64,000 nt of DNA from Prosthecobacter dejongeii (GTDB lineage: Bacteria > Verrucomicrobiota > Verrucomicrobiia > Verrucomicrobiales > Verrucomicrobiaceae): contig NZ_JACHIF010000001.1 in the NCBI RefSeq assembly GCF_014203045.1, forward strand, positions 1,272,143-1,336,142. Direction: 5' to 3'. Positions 45,418 through 54,094 of this stretch are shown here, in pieces (position 1 is the stretch's first letter; the number at the start of each line of letters is the position of its first letter). The notes beneath the pieces were generated by a model. That model ran no database searches. It was not told the origin of the DNA and saw only the letters and a list, made by a program, of their open reading frames with translations. Both the position numbers and the translations under genes were made by a program.

Positions 45418-45433
45418 GTGGATTCGAAAACAA

Positions 45434-45469
45434 AAAAAAGGCGGGCCCCATCTGGAGCCCGCCTTTTTT
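45434..45469. terminator. Bidirectional intrinsic terminator
   Basis: Perfect 13-bp inverted repeat AAAAAAGGCGGGC (45434-45446) and GCCCGCCTTTTTT (45457-45469), with a T run on each strand. It ends both the DUF3309 gene and the minus-strand operon whose last gene is 45484-45693. Confidence 0.9.
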
Positions 45470-45483
45470 GTTTAAAGCGTGAA

Positions 45484-45693
45484 TCAGTCGCCCATTTCGT
45501 CGGTCTCAGGTGCGGGGTCATCAATGCCTTCGTCGCCATGGTTCAGGTCTTCCTGGTCACTGAGGGCATCCGTTTCACGTGTGACTTTGCGGGGAAGAGG
45601 CACGTCTTCGAATTCATCGGGTTGATGGATGGGCAATTCATCCAGATCAGGGGCCTGTTCGGGAGTGGGTTCTTGGTGGGCGTGGGGATTCAT
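45484..45693 (-). CDS. Small acidic protein, unknown
   Basis: 69 residues, strongly acidic and proline-rich (HQEPTPEQAPDLDELPIHQP, LSDQEDLNHGDEGIDDPAPE), likely disordered. It lies 24 bp after the lipocalin gene and before the shared terminator, so it is probably the last gene of the SDR/permease/lipocalin operon. No family was recognised. Confidence 0.5.
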   Translation of the reverse strand: MNPHAHQEPTPEQAPDLDELPIHQPDEFEDVPLPRKVTRETDALSDQEDLNHGDEGIDDPAPETDEMGD

Positions 45694-45717
45694 AGGGTGA
45701 GAATTTAAAGGTGAAAA

Positions 45718-46269
45718 TTAACGGGGACGGTAAAGAAGACGCGTGGTGTTAAAGCCGAGTCGGCGCGCTTCATCAGCATACTTTTGGCGGGTGGAATCGG
45801 GGAGATTGGCTTGGCGAGAAAGCAGCCACAGGTAGTTGCGGTCTGGGGTGCCAACCAAGGCGGCGGAGTAATCAGGAGCGAGCTGGAGGATCCAGTAGTT
45901 GCCTTCTTCCGCCGCAGGGGCCAGAGACGCTAAGCCTTCAAATTTTACCCGGAGACGCGCATTGCTACTGCCTGACACTGCGGTGGCGCGACCAGTGGCG
46001 GTTTTCTGGCGGCCGTCTGCTCGCGTCTCAGTATTGACCACCCGCAGGCTTTGATCTGGAAGGAGGGTGTATTGGGCTTCGGCGCTGGCTCCGTCTTTTT
46101 GAAAGCTGTTGGGCAGGCGAAATTGCTCATACCAATGCCCCGCATAGCGCTGGACATTCACCTCAGGCACGGTGGCGAGTGGCGGGTAAGACTTTGATCC
46201 GGCGCAGGAGACCATGAGCAGCGTGCTAAGCAAGCCTGCTACCAGGGAGAACAGGGGGTGTGAATTCAT
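45718..46269 (-). CDS. blc: Outer-membrane lipocalin (Blc type)
   Basis: 183 residues. A lipoprotein signal has the lipobox MVSC (LLSTLLMVSCAGS). The lipocalin motif is seen in RYAGHWYEQFRLPNSFQKDG, then YTLLPDQSLRVVNTE, NYWILQLAPDYSAALVGTPD and YLWLLSRQ. Blc-type lipocalins bind lysophospholipids at the outer membrane under envelope stress. The start overlaps the stop of the permease-like gene by 4 bp (46266-46269). Confidence 0.92.
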   Translation of the reverse strand: MNSHPLFSLVAGLLSTLLMVSCAGSKSYPPLATVPEVNVQRYAGHWYEQFRLPNSFQKDGASAEAQYTLLPDQSLRVVNTETRADGRQKTATGRATAVSGSSNARLRVKFEGLASLAPAAEEGNYWILQLAPDYSAALVGTPDRNYLWLLSRQANLPDSTRQKYADEARRLGFNTTRLLYRPR

Positions 46270-46652
46270 GGTTGTTGGGAAGTTGCGGAAGATGTTTTTT
46301 CTGTTGGAACTGCGCGGCGAAATTGGGCGGCCAATTTTTCGAGCTGTTCTTCAGGAAGGTCTTCGAGATCAATGATCTCGTTGCGTGCATCTTTGATGGC
46401 CCGGATGATTTCATCGAGTTTCAACTGCATGGCCAGAGACTCACGATTTTGACTGTTCTGGATGAGAAAGACGCTGAGGAAGGTGATGATGGTGGTCCCC
46501 GTATTGATGACGAGTTGCCAGTTTTCGGAGTAGCCGAGGGAGGGCCCTAGAGATGCCCAGCCGATGACCACAGCGGTGGCGAGTAAGAAAGCAAAAGGGT
46601 GACCCAAGGCGCGTGCCGCCCGTGAGGCCATTTGAGCGAAGAAATCTTTCAT
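46266..46652 (-). CDS. Low-affinity iron permease-like membrane protein
   Basis: 128 residues. Two hydrophobic segments (PFAFLLATAVVIGWASLG, LVINTGTTIITFLSVFLIQN) followed by NRESLAMQLKLDEIIRAIKD match the low-affinity iron permease (PF04120) pattern. The name comes from yeast Fet4-type annotation; in bacteria the substrate is not established. It is in one operon with the SDR gene (20 bp upstream) and the lipocalin gene (4-bp overlap). Confidence 0.85.
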   Translation of the reverse strand: MKDFFAQMASRAARALGHPFAFLLATAVVIGWASLGPSLGYSENWQLVINTGTTIITFLSVFLIQNSQNRESLAMQLKLDEIIRAIKDARNEIIDLEDLPEEQLEKLAAQFRRAVPTEKTSSATSQQP

Positions 46653-46672
46653 GATGACATAAAGTTGGTTAG

Positions 46673-47470
46673 TCAGCCTTCGATCAAAGATTGTGCGCCA
46701 TCAATAAATACCTCCGTGCCTGTGATGTGGCTGGCAAGTTCTGAGGCCAAAAACCAAACAAGCTGCGCAACTTCTTCAGAGCTGCCTGCCTCGCCCTTTT
46801 TGAGAGGGATGCTGCCCTGAGGAAAATCCACCGGAATGCGGATGCGGTCCAGATCCCGCTGCTCGGTTTCATCATGGATGGCGGTGTCAATGGTGCCTGG
46901 GCAGATGACATTGACACGGATGCGATGGCGAGCCCATTCAAGCGCGAGCATTTTCACCAAGGCTAGTTGAGCTGCCTTAGAGCAGGCATAGGCAGAGGCT
47001 CCAGCATTGCTAAACATGCGAGTGCCATTGACAGATGCGGTGACGATGATGGACCCGCCCTGCGCCCGTAAAAGTGGGAAACAGTGTTTGAGAGTCAGGA
47101 AGGTGCCTTTGAGATTGGTGTTAAGTGTAGCGTCCCACTCAGCTTCTTGGAGATCTTCAAAGGGAGCCCAGGTGCCGTTCGTGCCTGCATTGTGATGCAG
47201 GATATCCAGTCGTCCCCACTTCTGAGAGCAGGCCTGGATGGCTGCCTGCATGTCCTTGGCGGAGGCGACATCGCCCTCTACAGACAGGGCCTGCCCGCCT
47301 GCCTGACGGATGTGTTCTTCGGTGTCTTGGAGCTTTGCCAAGGTGGTACCTACCAGGACTACAGAGGCCCCCGCCTGTGATAAAGCGATGGCCGAGGCCC
47401 TGCCAATGCCTGAGCCTGCACCGGTGATGAGAGCAACTTTACCAGTCAACGAATGCGGAGGAATATTCAT
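46673..47470 (-). CDS. Short-chain dehydrogenase/reductase
   Basis: 265 residues from ATG 47470, chosen because GAGGAG lies just upstream and MNIPPHSLTGKVALITGAGS is the usual SDR start. The cofactor motif is TGAGSGIG, the NAG motif is HHNAGTNG, the Ser is in IIVTASVNGTR, and the active-site Tyr-x-x-x-Lys is YACSKAAQL. PG motif in VICPGTIDT. It is an NAD(P)-dependent oxidoreductase of unknown substrate. First gene of the minus-strand operon that runs to 45484. Confidence 0.93.
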   Translation of the reverse strand: MNIPPHSLTGKVALITGAGSGIGRASAIALSQAGASVVLVGTTLAKLQDTEEHIRQAGGQALSVEGDVASAKDMQAAIQACSQKWGRLDILHHNAGTNGTWAPFEDLQEAEWDATLNTNLKGTFLTLKHCFPLLRAQGGSIIVTASVNGTRMFSNAGASAYACSKAAQLALVKMLALEWARHRIRVNVICPGTIDTAIHDETEQRDLDRIRIPVDFPQGSIPLKKGEAGSSEEVAQLVWFLASELASHITGTEVFIDGAQSLIEG

Positions 47471-47620
47471 TCTCCTCAATATTCGGGAGGCTGACGGCGA
47501 ACGGACGTGCAAGAAACTGTGTTTTGCCACAAAATGGATACACGCAGCGACATGATGGCATGCGATGGCATGGTGCTCCTCTTTTGGAAAAAAGGAGCCT
47601 TTCTACTCTAAAAATTGCCC

Positions 47621-48115
47621 ATGAGAATGCCGCCCTTCGCTTCCCCTCCTGTGTTGGATGAATTTAAAAAATTCGTGCTGAAGGGAAATGTGGTTAGTCT
47701 GTCCACGGGTGTGATCATCGGCTCGGCCTTTAACAACATCGTCACAGCTTTTACCAAGGGCATCGTAGAGCCGGTCCTGGCCATCTTTGGGGGCAACGAT
47801 CTCGGCACATCCCATCTCAAATTTAAAATCTGGGAACGGATGACCACCATCACCGAAAAAGTGAACGGAAAGGAAGTGAAGACTGAAAAACTGGTGCCGG
47901 TGCTCTTAGACATCGGCTCCATTGTGGGGGCAACCGTGGGTTTTATGATCACGGCCATGATCGTTTTTTTCCTCATTGTGAAGCCGACGAATAAGCTGCT
48001 CGACTTGATGCTTAAAAAGGAACAACCCCCGGCGGCGATGCCTCCAGACGTGGCCTTACTGACGGAGATCCGCGATATGATGAAACGCCAGGAGGAGGGG
48101 CGGATGAAGATTTAA
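47621..48115 (+). CDS. mscL: Large-conductance mechanosensitive channel
   Basis: 164 residues from ATG 47621. MscL pattern: DEFKKFVLKGNVVSLSTGVI followed by IGSAFNNIVTAFTKGIVEPV for the first membrane helix, a periplasmic loop, and GATVGFMITAMIVFFLIVKP for the second helix. The cytoplasmic end has a Lys/Glu-rich helix (ALLTEIRDMMKRQEEG). The loop (ERMTTITEKVNGKEVKTEKL) is longer than in E. coli MscL, which is 136 residues. It opens under membrane tension in osmotic downshock. Confidence 0.93.
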   Translation: MRMPPFASPPVLDEFKKFVLKGNVVSLSTGVIIGSAFNNIVTAFTKGIVEPVLAIFGGNDLGTSHLKFKIWERMTTITEKVNGKEVKTEKLVPVLLDIGSIVGATVGFMITAMIVFFLIVKPTNKLLDLMLKKEQPPAAMPPDVALLTEIRDMMKRQEEGRMKI

Positions 48116-48219
48116 AGCGGCTGCGGGAATGCCTTCCAAGATTTTGGATATGATTTGCAACTTATATCAGACTGGGGAGGGTGACCCGAAAGTGTCCGCT
48201 TGGTTCTATCTTTAAAACG

Positions 48220-49107
48220 ATGTCTGCTTACTTGTTTTTTGAAGGAACGATCGCTCTCCCGAAAACCGGGAGGGTGACCCAGCTTCGCGCGGCAGTGCCA
48301 GAGCGAATCGCAGGGACACAGGTTGAAAGCGAGGAGGCGAAGTTCTTTTTTGGCGAGTTGTTTGAGCTGACAGGACTACCGAGAGGAGCCTACCGACTCA
48401 GTTTTTTGCAGCGACGTCTGGCGGCGTGCTTGCGTTTTTTGCAAGTGCATGAAGTCGGGCCTGCGATTGCTAAATTGCGGCAGTCCCCTGAGGCGCGAAT
48501 GGAGATCCTCAACGCGGTCCTTCTAGGCGTGACGGATTTTTACCGTGACCAAGATGTCTTTGAGCAGACTCGGAAAGTGTTGAGCGATGCTTGGCGCTTG
48601 GCGCAGGGAAAAATCCGTGTTTGGAGCGCGGCCTGCTCCGATGGGCAGGAGCTTTACTCCATGGCTAGCCTCATGGCTGAGATGGGTTTTTTGCCACAGG
48701 CAGAGCTTTGTGGGACGGACTTTCGTGCGGATGCTATCCACCGCGCCCAGGCGGGCCGATACCGCCATGAGGAGATGGAGCGCCTGCCTGAACGTGTGAG
48801 GGCCGCCCACTTCCGCCGGGATGGGATGGGCGCATTCATCCGGCAGGACCTGCAGGATGTGATCCGGTGGAAGCAGGCGGATCTTTTTGCTGGGGCGGAG
48901 TCAGGTCCCTGGCATCTCATTCTCTGGCGAAATATGGCGATTTATCTGGAACGTGAAGCGGCTTACCCGGTCTGGCAAAGCCTGGTGGCGGAGTTGAGAC
49001 CTGGGGGTTATCTCATGGTGGGCAAGGCAGACTATCCACCGCCGGGTCTCGGGCTCATCCGTGTGGCCCCATGCCTTTATCAGAAGAAAGGAAAGCACGG
49101 AAAATGA
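48220..49107 (+). CDS. CheR-like methyltransferase
   Basis: 295 residues from ATG 48220. The N-terminal helical domain (FGELFELTGLPRGAYRLSFL) precedes a SAM-binding domain with WSAACSDGQELYSMASLM (a variant of CheR ACSTGEEPYS), ELCGTDFRADAIHRAQAGRY and LILWRNMAIYL. CheR methylates glutamates of chemoreceptors using SAM. The active-site segment deviates from the consensus, and no chemotaxis gene is visible, so the target may be another sensor. It overlaps the next gene by ATGA, which makes the downstream membrane kinase the likely partner. Confidence 0.85.
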   Translation: MSAYLFFEGTIALPKTGRVTQLRAAVPERIAGTQVESEEAKFFFGELFELTGLPRGAYRLSFLQRRLAACLRFLQVHEVGPAIAKLRQSPEARMEILNAVLLGVTDFYRDQDVFEQTRKVLSDAWRLAQGKIRVWSAACSDGQELYSMASLMAEMGFLPQAELCGTDFRADAIHRAQAGRYRHEEMERLPERVRAAHFRRDGMGAFIRQDLQDVIRWKQADLFAGAESGPWHLILWRNMAIYLEREAAYPVWQSLVAELRPGGYLMVGKADYPPPGLGLIRVAPCLYQKKGKHGK

Positions 49108-51320
49108 GCCTGTCCCGCCCCACTCTTTTACCTGCCACGCTGGCTGCTTTCGCGGTTGGCTTTCTTTGGATTTACATCCGCACTTATGTTTTTCGGGAGA
49201 TGGTGCTGCCTCTCACTTACGTGGTGCCTTTGATGGTGTGTGTGTGGACGCGGCTGTCCTGGCAAGTCTGGGCCATGGCAGGAATGTTTATCACGGCTTC
49301 CATCGCGAAGACGTTTTGGATCCTACCCGATCATGTGCTGAGTCCAGACGAGCAGAAGTGGTTTCTCGCCGCCACGATTTTTAACAATGTGGTCGGGGCT
49401 TCAATGATTCATGGGATCATTCGTTTGCGTGCACGATTGGAGAAAAAGAATGCGGTGATCAGTGCGCAGAATGCGGAGTTGGAAGCGCAGACGGAGGAGC
49501 TTTTTCAGCAGAACGAGGAGATCAAAGCCCAGAACGAGGAGCTGGAGCAGCAGAAGGAAGAGATCGAATCGCAGGCGGAGGAGGCCTCTCGGCAGAATGA
49601 GGAGTTGGTGGAGGCCAACCAGCGCTTGAGCAATCGCGAAGATATTTTGCAGGGAATGTTAGATGCCACGCGGAATCAGGAATCGCAGGCACAGTCCTTG
49701 AATAGCCTTTGCGAGCGAACCTTGAAGGTGGTGGGGGAACCTGCCGTGGCCGTCGCGCTTTTGCAGCGGAATGGAGACATGCTGGACCTCGTGGCCCAGG
49801 CCTATGTAGGCCCGCTGACGGAGCTGCCAAAAGCGTGGCCGCTGGAGAGTTCTCTCGCTGGGCGCGTGTTAGAGGAAGACCGCACCGCGTATGTGACGGA
49901 TCTGGTGAAGGCACCGGAGCTGGCAGCGCCGTTCATGGCGGAAGGTGTCGTTCGTTCCGTGCTGGCGACGCCGGTGCGCATGGCAGGCGCTACCCATGGG
50001 GTGCTGCTCGTGTGTAGCACAAAGGAGATGCACTGGACGCAGGATAACTTCCGCACGCTGGAATGGGTGTCAGCCCAGTGCGGCTTGATGGTGGAGACGC
50101 TGCACTGGCACCAGATGCTGGCGGAGCGCGCGCGTGAACTGGAGCAGGCCAGCCGTGCCAAGGATAATTTCCTGGCGGCTCTGTCCCATGAATTGCGGAC
50201 ACCGCTCACCCCGGTGCTGATGGCAGCGACTTCTTTGAGTGAGGATGAGCGCCTGCCACAGGAGGTGCGTTCGCAGCTCAGCATGATCGAGCGCAACATC
50301 GGTCTGGAAGCTCGCTTGATTGACGATTTGTTAGACCTCACTCGCATCGCCAAAGGGAAGCTGCCTTTGCGGCCTCAGTTGTGTGATTCCCACTCCTTGA
50401 TCAGTCTGGCGATGGAGATCGTGCGAGATGATGCCCAAGAAAAAGGACTGGTGCTAGAGCGTGAGTTTCATGCACAGAAATGTGGCCTGATGGCAGATCC
50501 TTCGCGCTTTCAGCAGGTGATTTGGAATCTGCTGCGCAATGCGGTGAAATTTACCCCTAAAGGTGGAAAGATCACCATCCGCACACGGGATGAGGGTGAG
50601 CCAGGCGAAACCCCGCGGCTACGCATTGAGGTGAAGGACACGGGCATCGGGATCACGGAAGGCGCCATTGAACGCATTTTTCAGCCCTTTGAGCAGGCGC
50701 ATGAATCTGGGGAACATCGCTTTGGGGGGCTCGGTCTCGGTTTATCCATTGCTCGGGCGATTGTGGACCTGCATCAGGGCACCATCAGTGCCGAGAGCGG
50801 TGGGACGGATCGCGGATCTACTTTCATTGTGGAGCTACCTGGAGCCACGGAAGCTCCAGCAGGCATCAGCAACAGTGGGGAACGTAAAATGGGGAACTCT
50901 CCACAAGCGCTGATGCCAGAGGAAATGGGCAGCGTACCACCTCTACACATTTTGTTAGTCGAAGACCACGAGGCCACGCTTCAGGTACTCACGCGGCTGC
51001 TCATCCGCACGGGTTACCGGGTGACCTCAGTGGGCACCATCACGGCTGCCCAGTCTGAGGCAGAGGCCAATCGTTTTGACCTAGTCATCAGTGATCTCGG
51101 TCTTCCAGATGGTAGCGGCAATGAACTGATGGAGAAACTTCGCAGCCAGCATGGGTTGAGGGGCATCGCCCTCAGTGGATATGGCATGGAGGAGGATGTG
51201 GACCGTTCCCGCAGATCGGGCTTTCACGCACACTTGATCAAACCCATCGAGATGAATCAATTACGGCGAACCATTTTATCAGTGCTGAGTCTGCCGGAAG
51301 TGGATCACATCGCAGCTTAA
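49104..51320 (+). CDS. Membrane hybrid histidine kinase with long coiled coil
   Basis: 738 residues from ATG 49104. Membrane segments occur in about 7-105 (PATLAAFAVGFLWIYI, then VLPLTYVVPLMVCVW and others). A long coiled coil (about 120-190) repeats EEL/EEI-x-x-QN heptads. A GAF domain follows (about 200-340), then HisKA with His362 in LSHELRTPLTPVLM, HATPase (VIWNLLRNAVKFTP, VKDTGIGI, GGLGLGLSIA) and a receiver with Asp664 in LVISDLGLPDGSG. The kinase-receiver half is a paralogue of the two light-operon hybrids. The coupled CheR-like gene is immediately upstream. Confidence 0.93.
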   Translation: MSLSRPTLLPATLAAFAVGFLWIYIRTYVFREMVLPLTYVVPLMVCVWTRLSWQVWAMAGMFITASIAKTFWILPDHVLSPDEQKWFLAATIFNNVVGASMIHGIIRLRARLEKKNAVISAQNAELEAQTEELFQQNEEIKAQNEELEQQKEEIESQAEEASRQNEELVEANQRLSNREDILQGMLDATRNQESQAQSLNSLCERTLKVVGEPAVAVALLQRNGDMLDLVAQAYVGPLTELPKAWPLESSLAGRVLEEDRTAYVTDLVKAPELAAPFMAEGVVRSVLATPVRMAGATHGVLLVCSTKEMHWTQDNFRTLEWVSAQCGLMVETLHWHQMLAERARELEQASRAKDNFLAALSHELRTPLTPVLMAATSLSEDERLPQEVRSQLSMIERNIGLEARLIDDLLDLTRIAKGKLPLRPQLCDSHSLISLAMEIVRDDAQEKGLVLEREFHAQKCGLMADPSRFQQVIWNLLRNAVKFTPKGGKITIRTRDEGEPGETPRLRIEVKDTGIGITEGAIERIFQPFEQAHESGEHRFGGLGLGLSIARAIVDLHQGTISAESGGTDRGSTFIVELPGATEAPAGISNSGERKMGNSPQALMPEEMGSVPPLHILLVEDHEATLQVLTRLLIRTGYRVTSVGTITAAQSEAEANRFDLVISDLGLPDGSGNELMEKLRSQHGLRGIALSGYGMEEDVDRSRRSGFHAHLIKPIEMNQLRRTILSVLSLPEVDHIAA

Positions 51321-51474
51321 TCGGATCTTTTTCAATAAAAAGATACATCCAGATAGGGATGCCTCCTGCGATCCTATGGATGCAGGCGTGATTCATTAGA
51401 TCATGTCTGTCCCGCGACTGTTCAAAATTTTTTCAGTAGCGGGCTAAACCCAAAACCGACCAACTCAGACGATC

Positions 51475-52125
51475 ATGACCAAAACCTATCTCACCTCACT
51501 GACCAGCTTGCTGGCTGCCGCCTCCGTTTACGCGGGGACTCCCGTTGCCCCGGTGGCCCCCGAGCCAACCGTGGTGGAACAAAACCTCATTTCTTATTCC
51601 AATCTTTCCCTGGGTTATAACTACACATCTGCCGATTTCCTCGGCGTGGATGTGGATGGTCACGGCGCAGGTATCGGCGTGGAATTCAGCCCAGTGAATC
51701 ATCTGTATTTGGCCCTGCGCGGGTCTTGGACAGACATCGATCTGGTCGGCGTGGACTTCGATTACTGGCAGGGCAATGCTGGCATCGGCGGTTACATTCC
51801 TTTGACGGAAAACATTCACTTCGCCACTGAAGTGGGGGCTAGCTATGCCGACCTTTCTCTGGCGGATTTCAACCTCGGAACCGATGACTGGGGTGTCTAT
51901 GTGACCCCACATTTCCGCATGAAGTTCGGTGCTTTTGAAACTCACGTCGGTGTGACTTACAACAGCAATGACCTCGTCACTTCTGAATACAATGCGTTCG
52001 TTCGCCTCATGTTTGAAGTGGCTCCCCAGGTGGACCTCTTCGTGGGTGGTAACGTAGGCCTGGATAATGGCGAAGCATTCGACAACGTCTTCGGTGCTCA
52101 AGCCGGCGTTCGCTTCAAGTTCTAA
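51475..52125 (+). CDS. Outer-membrane beta-barrel protein
   Basis: 216 residues. Signal peptide MTKTYLTSLTSLLAAASVYA, then a Pro/Val-rich linker. The remainder is alternating beta-strand sequence (LSLGYNYTSADFLGVDVDGH, LYLALRGSWTDIDLVGVDFD) and ends in AGVRFKF, the aromatic C-terminus recognised by the Bam complex. It looks like a small OmpA/OmpW-type barrel without a peptidoglycan-binding domain. Ligand unknown. A clear terminator follows. Confidence 0.85.
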   Translation: MTKTYLTSLTSLLAAASVYAGTPVAPVAPEPTVVEQNLISYSNLSLGYNYTSADFLGVDVDGHGAGIGVEFSPVNHLYLALRGSWTDIDLVGVDFDYWQGNAGIGGYIPLTENIHFATEVGASYADLSLADFNLGTDDWGVYVTPHFRMKFGAFETHVGVTYNSNDLVTSEYNAFVRLMFEVAPQVDLFVGGNVGLDNGEAFDNVFGAQAGVRFKF

Positions 52126-52164
52126 TCTGACGGTGGTCGGTTAACTCCGCCCTTGTTCTGGTTC

Positions 52165-52201
52165 AGCGTGCTCAGTCTGCAAAGATTGAGCACGCTTTTT
52201 T
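52165..52201 (+). terminator. Intrinsic terminator after the beta-barrel gene
   Basis: Perfect 10-bp stem AGCGTGCTCA (52165-52174) and TGAGCACGCT (52187-52196), then a T run. The loop has 12 bases. Confidence 0.85.
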
Positions 52202-52246
52202 ATGGGATGGTTTGTTTGCCCTTTGGAATCAGATTCTCTCGGGAAG

Positions 52247-53020
52247 TTAAGGCACCTGGACTGTGGGTGGCAAGGTGCGGGGTTGGCCTGCGGGCGTGAT
52301 CTCGTCTGGGAAGATGACGGTGATGCTCTGCACCTCACCCACGGGCGCGCTGGTTTGAGTGAGAAGCCACTTTTTCACAAATTCCGCCACGGACTTGCGG
52401 GCAGGTTCACGGATCAAGTTGAGGTGGCTGCGGTTGCCCGCGCGTTTCTCCAGCGTCGGCGTCAGGTTTTTTTCCAGCTCGGCCAGGCTTTCCGCTGCAT
52501 TGAAACGCAGCCATCCAGATTCGGATTTCTTTTCCATCCGATCAGTGCGGATGGCCGGGGGTTGGGAGGGGCGTAGAGTGGGCGCGTGGACGATGCACTG
52601 GCCGTTCTCAAGCCGTAGGTTCCAGCCATCGGATAGCTGGATGTGGTAACGATAAACGACGGGGGTGCGAATTTCTGAGATGGTGGTGCCGAGATAAACG
52701 GTCTGGTTAAAGAGCGTCTTCATGTCGTACTTGGTCACGGTTTCATCCGTTTCCAGGGTGGCGACTTCGAGGATGTCACCCTCAGTCGAGACGATGCGTG
52801 TCACGGACTGCCGAAACGTTTCATTGATGTCTTGGGTGACCATGCCTTGGCTCATCCAGGCGAGGCCGTCTTTGATCACATCCACAAATTTCCAGGCGAT
52901 GATGCCCATGATGAGGAGGCTGCCCACAAGGGCCAGGGCAAGAAAGCGCCCACAACCACTGGGGCGGCTGTTTTCCGTGGGTATCGGAGGTGGGGTGTCC
53001 TCGGCCATGGCCTCCACCAT
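52247..53020 (-). CDS. Single-pass membrane protein, unknown (DUF4230-like layout)
   Basis: 257 residues from ATG 53020; an ATG at 53008 is equally possible, while longer upstream starts would overlap the divergent decarboxylase gene. One transmembrane helix (FLALALVGSLLIMGIIAW, about residues 40-57) follows a Pro-rich cytosolic start. The remainder is a soluble domain with strand-rich segments (GDILEVATLETDETVTKYDM, LGTTISEIRTPVVYRYHIQL). The arrangement recalls DUF4230 proteins, but I would not assign it firmly. Confidence 0.6.
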   Translation of the reverse strand: MVEAMAEDTPPPIPTENSRPSGCGRFLALALVGSLLIMGIIAWKFVDVIKDGLAWMSQGMVTQDINETFRQSVTRIVSTEGDILEVATLETDETVTKYDMKTLFNQTVYLGTTISEIRTPVVYRYHIQLSDGWNLRLENGQCIVHAPTLRPSQPPAIRTDRMEKKSESGWLRFNAAESLAELEKNLTPTLEKRAGNRSHLNLIREPARKSVAEFVKKWLLTQTSAPVGEVQSITVIFPDEITPAGQPRTLPPTVQVP

Positions 53021-53101
53021 GCAACATTCGTGCCCTGGGGCCAAGAGACATTTGCTCCGGTGCGGCAGGTGCGGCAATGGTCTGCCAAACGTATCTACAA
53101 C

Positions 53102-54013
53102 ATGCCTGCTGCGCCCATCCAGTTTTACAATCGCCTGACCCGACGCCTGGAAACGGAGGCCGTTTATGGCGAAGGGCCCTTGCGCTTTGTCTATGAAAAT
53201 CCGCTGGGCAAAATCGCCCTGCACGTGCTGGTGAAGCGGGCTCTCTTTTCAGACTGGTATGGGCGCCAAATGGATGAACCGAAGAGTGCTGCCCGCATTC
53301 GCCCGTTCATTGAAAAATTCAGGGTGGATGAGGCGGAGTTTGCTGATCCTGTGAGCAGCTACGGCAGCTTCAATGATTTCTTTTATCGTCAGTTGAAGCC
53401 CTCGGCCCGGCCCATCGTGGCAGACCCCGCCGCAGTGGCCTTCCCGGCAGACGGTCGCCACTTTGTCATTCCAGACGTGTCTCAGTGCCGGGATTTTTTC
53501 ATCAAGGGCGTGCGCTTTGATCTGCCTGCATTGCTTGGGGATGCCGCTTTCGCAGAACGGTTTGAAAAAGGTAGCGTGCTCATTTCCCGTCTCTGTCCCA
53601 CAGATTACCATCGGTTTCATTTTCCCTGTGGAGGCACTGCGGATAAACCGCAGTTGATTCACGGTCCTCTTTATTCCGTCAGCCCCATCGCCTTTCTCCA
53701 GAGGCCCAGCATCTTCTGGGAGAATAAACGCTACCTCACGCGTTTAGCCACGGGTCCATTTGGGGAGGTGCTTTTGCTGGAGGTGGGGGCCACTTGTGTC
53801 GGCTCCGTGGTCCATACATCCGCGCCAGATACGCCCGTCTTAAAGGGAGATGAAAAGGGTTACTTCCGCTTTGGGGGATCCTGTTTCATCACGGTGTTTG
53901 AGCCAGGGCAGGTGCGTTTTTGCGAGGATCTTTTGGAAAACAGTGCTCAAAATCGGGAGGTTTATGCCCGCATGGGGGATGTGGCTGCCTGGGGATGTGC
54001 AGAGCTGGCTTGA
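53102..54013 (+). CDS. psd: Phosphatidylserine decarboxylase
   Basis: 303 residues from ATG 53102 (MPAAPIQFYNRLTRRLETEA). Family segments: YGSFNDFFYRQLKP, FPADGRH, LCPTDYHRFHFPCGG, VGATCVGSVV and the pyruvoyl-forming site in FRFGGSCFITVFEPGQVRF. The processing motif is GGSC rather than the more common LGST/GGST; the Ser that becomes the pyruvoyl group is kept. It makes phosphatidylethanolamine at the inner membrane. The length fits the longer bacterial/eukaryotic-type II form. The start lies 81 bp from the divergent membrane-protein gene. Confidence 0.93.
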   Translation: MPAAPIQFYNRLTRRLETEAVYGEGPLRFVYENPLGKIALHVLVKRALFSDWYGRQMDEPKSAARIRPFIEKFRVDEAEFADPVSSYGSFNDFFYRQLKPSARPIVADPAAVAFPADGRHFVIPDVSQCRDFFIKGVRFDLPALLGDAAFAERFEKGSVLISRLCPTDYHRFHFPCGGTADKPQLIHGPLYSVSPIAFLQRPSIFWENKRYLTRLATGPFGEVLLLEVGATCVGSVVHTSAPDTPVLKGDEKGYFRFGGSCFITVFEPGQVRFCEDLLENSAQNREVYARMGDVAAWGCAELA

Positions 54014-54094
54014 GGCCAGAAGTCGGGTGTGAATCTCCCCGCGTGCATGCATTCAAGCTTGCCAAGCGGCCTGCGTTCGTGAAAAACAGAGCGC

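Noticed and set aside
47551..47575. Sigma-54-like site TGGCATGCGATGGC upstream of mscL
   Set aside because: Spacing is again nine bases between GG and GC, and a second TGGCA nearby has no -12 box.
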